Shown piece by piece: positions 63,673 to 64,000 of a DNA stretch of 64,000 nucleotides. Source of the stretch: Geojedonia litorea. Its GTDB lineage: Bacteria > Bacteroidota > Bacteroidia > Flavobacteriales > Flavobacteriaceae. The position numbers and the translations under genes were made by a program. Below the pieces are notes generated by a model, which saw nothing but the letters and a program-made list of their open reading frames with translations, was not told the DNA's origin and made no database searches. How positions within the stretch are numbered: the first letter of the stretch is position 1; each line of letters opens with the position of its first letter. The stretch is from the NCBI RefSeq assembly GCF_042654525.1, contig NZ_JBHSGP010000014.1, positions 186,001-250,000 on the forward strand, given 5' to 3'.

Positions 63673-64000
63673 TTAACTATAGAATTCTTTTACAAAATCG
63701 TCATAGGTGATCTCTTTAACTTTAAGATTTGCCTCTGACTTGTATAAGGTTAATAGTTTTTGACTCATTAATTGTTCAGACAAACGTTTTCCCTCTTCTT
63801 TATTAGATAATATACGGGCTGCAATGTCTTCCAATTCTTTATCAGAAGGATCCATTTGGCCGAATTGAGCCATTTGCACTTTAATCATCTGTTTAGCCTG
63901 CTCCTTTAAATCATCAAAAGTTACTTGTAGTTTATGTTCCTCAATTAATTTTCCTTCAATTAACTGGTAACGCATACTTTTTTCTGATTTCTCATACTCT
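63673..64000 (-). CDS. tig: Trigger factor Tig, C-terminal part (cut by window end)
   Basis: Only the last ~109 codons are in the window; the frame runs open through the right edge. The segment EYEKSEKSMRYQLIEGKL, then PSDKELEDIAARILS and the final KVKEITYDDFVKEF, fits the helical C-terminal chaperone arm of trigger factor. That protein binds at the ribosome exit and has a central peptidyl-prolyl isomerase domain (outside the window). The position ahead of clpP-clpX is the conserved tig-clpP-clpX order and supports the call. Confidence 0.88.
   Translation of the reverse strand, partial: EYEKSEKSMRYQLIEGKLIEEHKLQVTFDDLKEQAKQMIKVQMAQFGQMDPSDKELEDIAARILSNKEEGKRLSEQLMSQKLLTLYKSEANLKVKEITYDDFVKEFYS

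Noticed and set aside
1..64000. CRISPR arrays, insertion sequences, prophage, rRNA operon
   Set aside because: No regularly spaced direct repeats, transposase or integrase motifs, phage structural genes or rRNA-like sequence were seen on reading the window.

Overview
The window reads as one contiguous stretch of a Bacteroidetes chromosome, most likely a marine or alga-associated member of the Flavobacteriaceae. The pointers are two SusC/SusD pairs, a type IX secretion (T9SS) sorting domain, lipoproteins with flavobacterial-style signal sequences, TAnnTTTG-type promoter boxes, start codons without Shine-Dalgarno sequences, AT-rich DNA, and flavobacterial families such as DUF6340, 2TM and DUF2797. 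There is no rRNA, transposase, integrase, phage gene or CRISPR array. Two tRNA genes are present.

Layout. 1-9.4 kb is a mostly housekeeping block: thyA, a large T9SS-exported beta-propeller protein, a small CBM48-like protein, a membrane-anchored DHFR, a DUF6340 lipoprotein, a FAD oxidoreductase, fabD and lspA. 10-16.5 kb is a SusC/SusD pair with a membrane-embedded AraC-type regulator and no neighbouring glycoside hydrolase. 16.7-20.5 kb holds galE, a DegT aminotransferase, waaA (TTG start) and a small lipoprotein. 20.6-25.2 kb is a trehalase operon with two MFS permeases and the stub of a deleted GH13 alpha-glucosidase. 25.4-41.9 kb is a long minus-strand cluster: SusC, SusD, three paralogous VCBS/ASPIC-UnbV lipoproteins of about 1,090 residues, a small orphan lipoprotein and a vanadium haloperoxidase/PAP2-like lipoprotein. 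42.1-49.3 kb carries a LacI regulator, a fructan/sucrose operon (sugar porter, GH32, fructokinase), the stub of an alpha/beta hydrolase and an SSS-family symporter. 49.4-64 kb returns to core genes: tRNA-Leu, tRNA-Gly, mutS, an rRNA/tRNA methyltransferase, a folK-deoxynucleoside kinase fusion, a queuosine-precursor transporter, an AsmA protein, an RpoD-like sigma factor with rpsU, DUF2797, a GH3-family protein, clpX, clpP and the C-terminal part of tig.

How the parts fit. Three near-identical palindromes (core CGAAAACGTTTTCG) lie upstream of the trehalase/MFS operon, in the divergent lacI/susC region, and upstream of the sugar porter-GH32-fructokinase operon. They suggest one LacI-family repressor controlling outer-membrane uptake, fructan/sucrose hydrolysis and disaccharide use. 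Two catabolic genes in this presumed regulon region (GH13, alpha/beta hydrolase) survive only as fragments, so the locus appears to be shrinking.

The most interesting material is the SusCD-VCBS triplet-haloperoxidase cluster, whose function I cannot assign, and a pair formed by a sigma factor and a bS21 protein. Both members of that pair look divergent from the canonical flavobacterial versions as I remember them, and they may form an alternative transcription/translation module. Family assignments rest on motif recognition and memory; no database search was run.
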